A stretch of 64,000 nucleotides of DNA, taken from the NCBI GenBank assembly GCA_963082875.1, contig OY720098.1, positions 19,406,001-19,470,000 on the forward strand. The letters are read 5' to 3'. Shown here one piece after another: positions 63,902-64,000 of this stretch. The translations under genes were made by a program, and so were the position numbers. Each line of letters starts with the position of its first letter. Within the stretch, counting starts at the first letter, position 1. The notes beneath the pieces are model-generated. The model was not told where the DNA came from. It ran no database searches and worked only from the letters and a program-made list of their open reading frames with translations. Source of the DNA: Corella eumyota (taxonomy: Eukaryota > Chordata > Ascidiacea > Phlebobranchia > Corellidae).

Positions 63902-64000
63902 TTAAAGTGTTATGTTACAAAGTTTTGCAATCTAGTAAGTAATGTATATAGCATGTTAGTATGGTTGACAATGAATCATAAAATGGCTTTAAAACCTTTA
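63902..64000 (+). mobile_element. Hairpin-bearing dispersed repeat, copy 4, cut by window end
   Basis: The first 99 bp match the start of the copies at 56099 and 62785 (TTAAAGTGTTATGTTAC, GTATATAGCATGTTAGTATG). Confidence 0.8.

Noticed and set aside
1-64000. LTR retroelements, Polintons, LINE reverse transcriptase, CRISPR arrays or bacterial operons
   Set aside because: No reverse transcriptase, capsid, integrase or Cas-like motif, and no long terminal repeats or regularly spaced repeats, were seen.

Overview
The window looks like a piece of a tunicate nuclear genome, most likely Ciona. I infer this from very AT-rich non-coding DNA, short phase-conserved introns, chordate-type signalling genes, and many copies of a tRNA-headed SINE like those described from Ciona. 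All host genes found lie on the minus strand. I built them by hand from GT/AG splice signals and reading-frame phase; no alignment was run.

Layout, left to right. (1) 0.5-6.2 kb: the 5' two thirds of a type I TGF-beta/activin receptor kinase of the ALK4/5/7 class: signal peptide, cysteine-rich ectodomain, membrane segment, GS box and first kinase lobe. The rest lies beyond the left edge. (2) 7.3-8.3 kb: a plus-strand, 3'-truncated PIF/Harbinger transposon between two ~170-bp direct repeats. (3) 8.5-10.2 kb: a three-exon secreted or type II membrane protein with fucosyltransferase-like motifs. (4) 11.9-23.5 kb: a gene of about 28 coding exons for a ~1390-residue single-pass membrane protein with three repeats of an EGF / hormone-receptor-like / GAIN / GPS-like block. 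(5) 24.6-30.6 kb: its single-block paralogue, also with one membrane segment. (6) 34.0-46.2 kb: a complete retinoic acid receptor (RAR). (7) 57.0-59.9 kb: two more coding exons whose phases fit the RAR common exon at 40.6 kb; I read them as a distal promoter and long N-terminus of RAR. (8) 60-64 kb: upstream intergenic DNA with repeats.

The two GAIN/GPS genes are the most unusual content. They resemble adhesion-GPCR ectodomains placed on a single transmembrane helix with a short tail, and all four GPS-like motifs have lost the His-Leu-Ser/Thr cleavage triad. Two blocks of the larger gene share nearly identical intron sequence, which points to recent duplication or gene conversion.

Repeats are dense: 14 SINE copies (13 in introns of the models below), a hairpin-bearing dispersed repeat in four copies, an hAT-like MITE with an 8-bp target duplication, two other inverted-repeat elements, and local tandem duplications. 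The palindrome TGACGTCA occurs about 27 times by eye, where base composition predicts under one. No rRNA, intact tRNA, CRISPR array, LTR element or other virus-like element was recognised.
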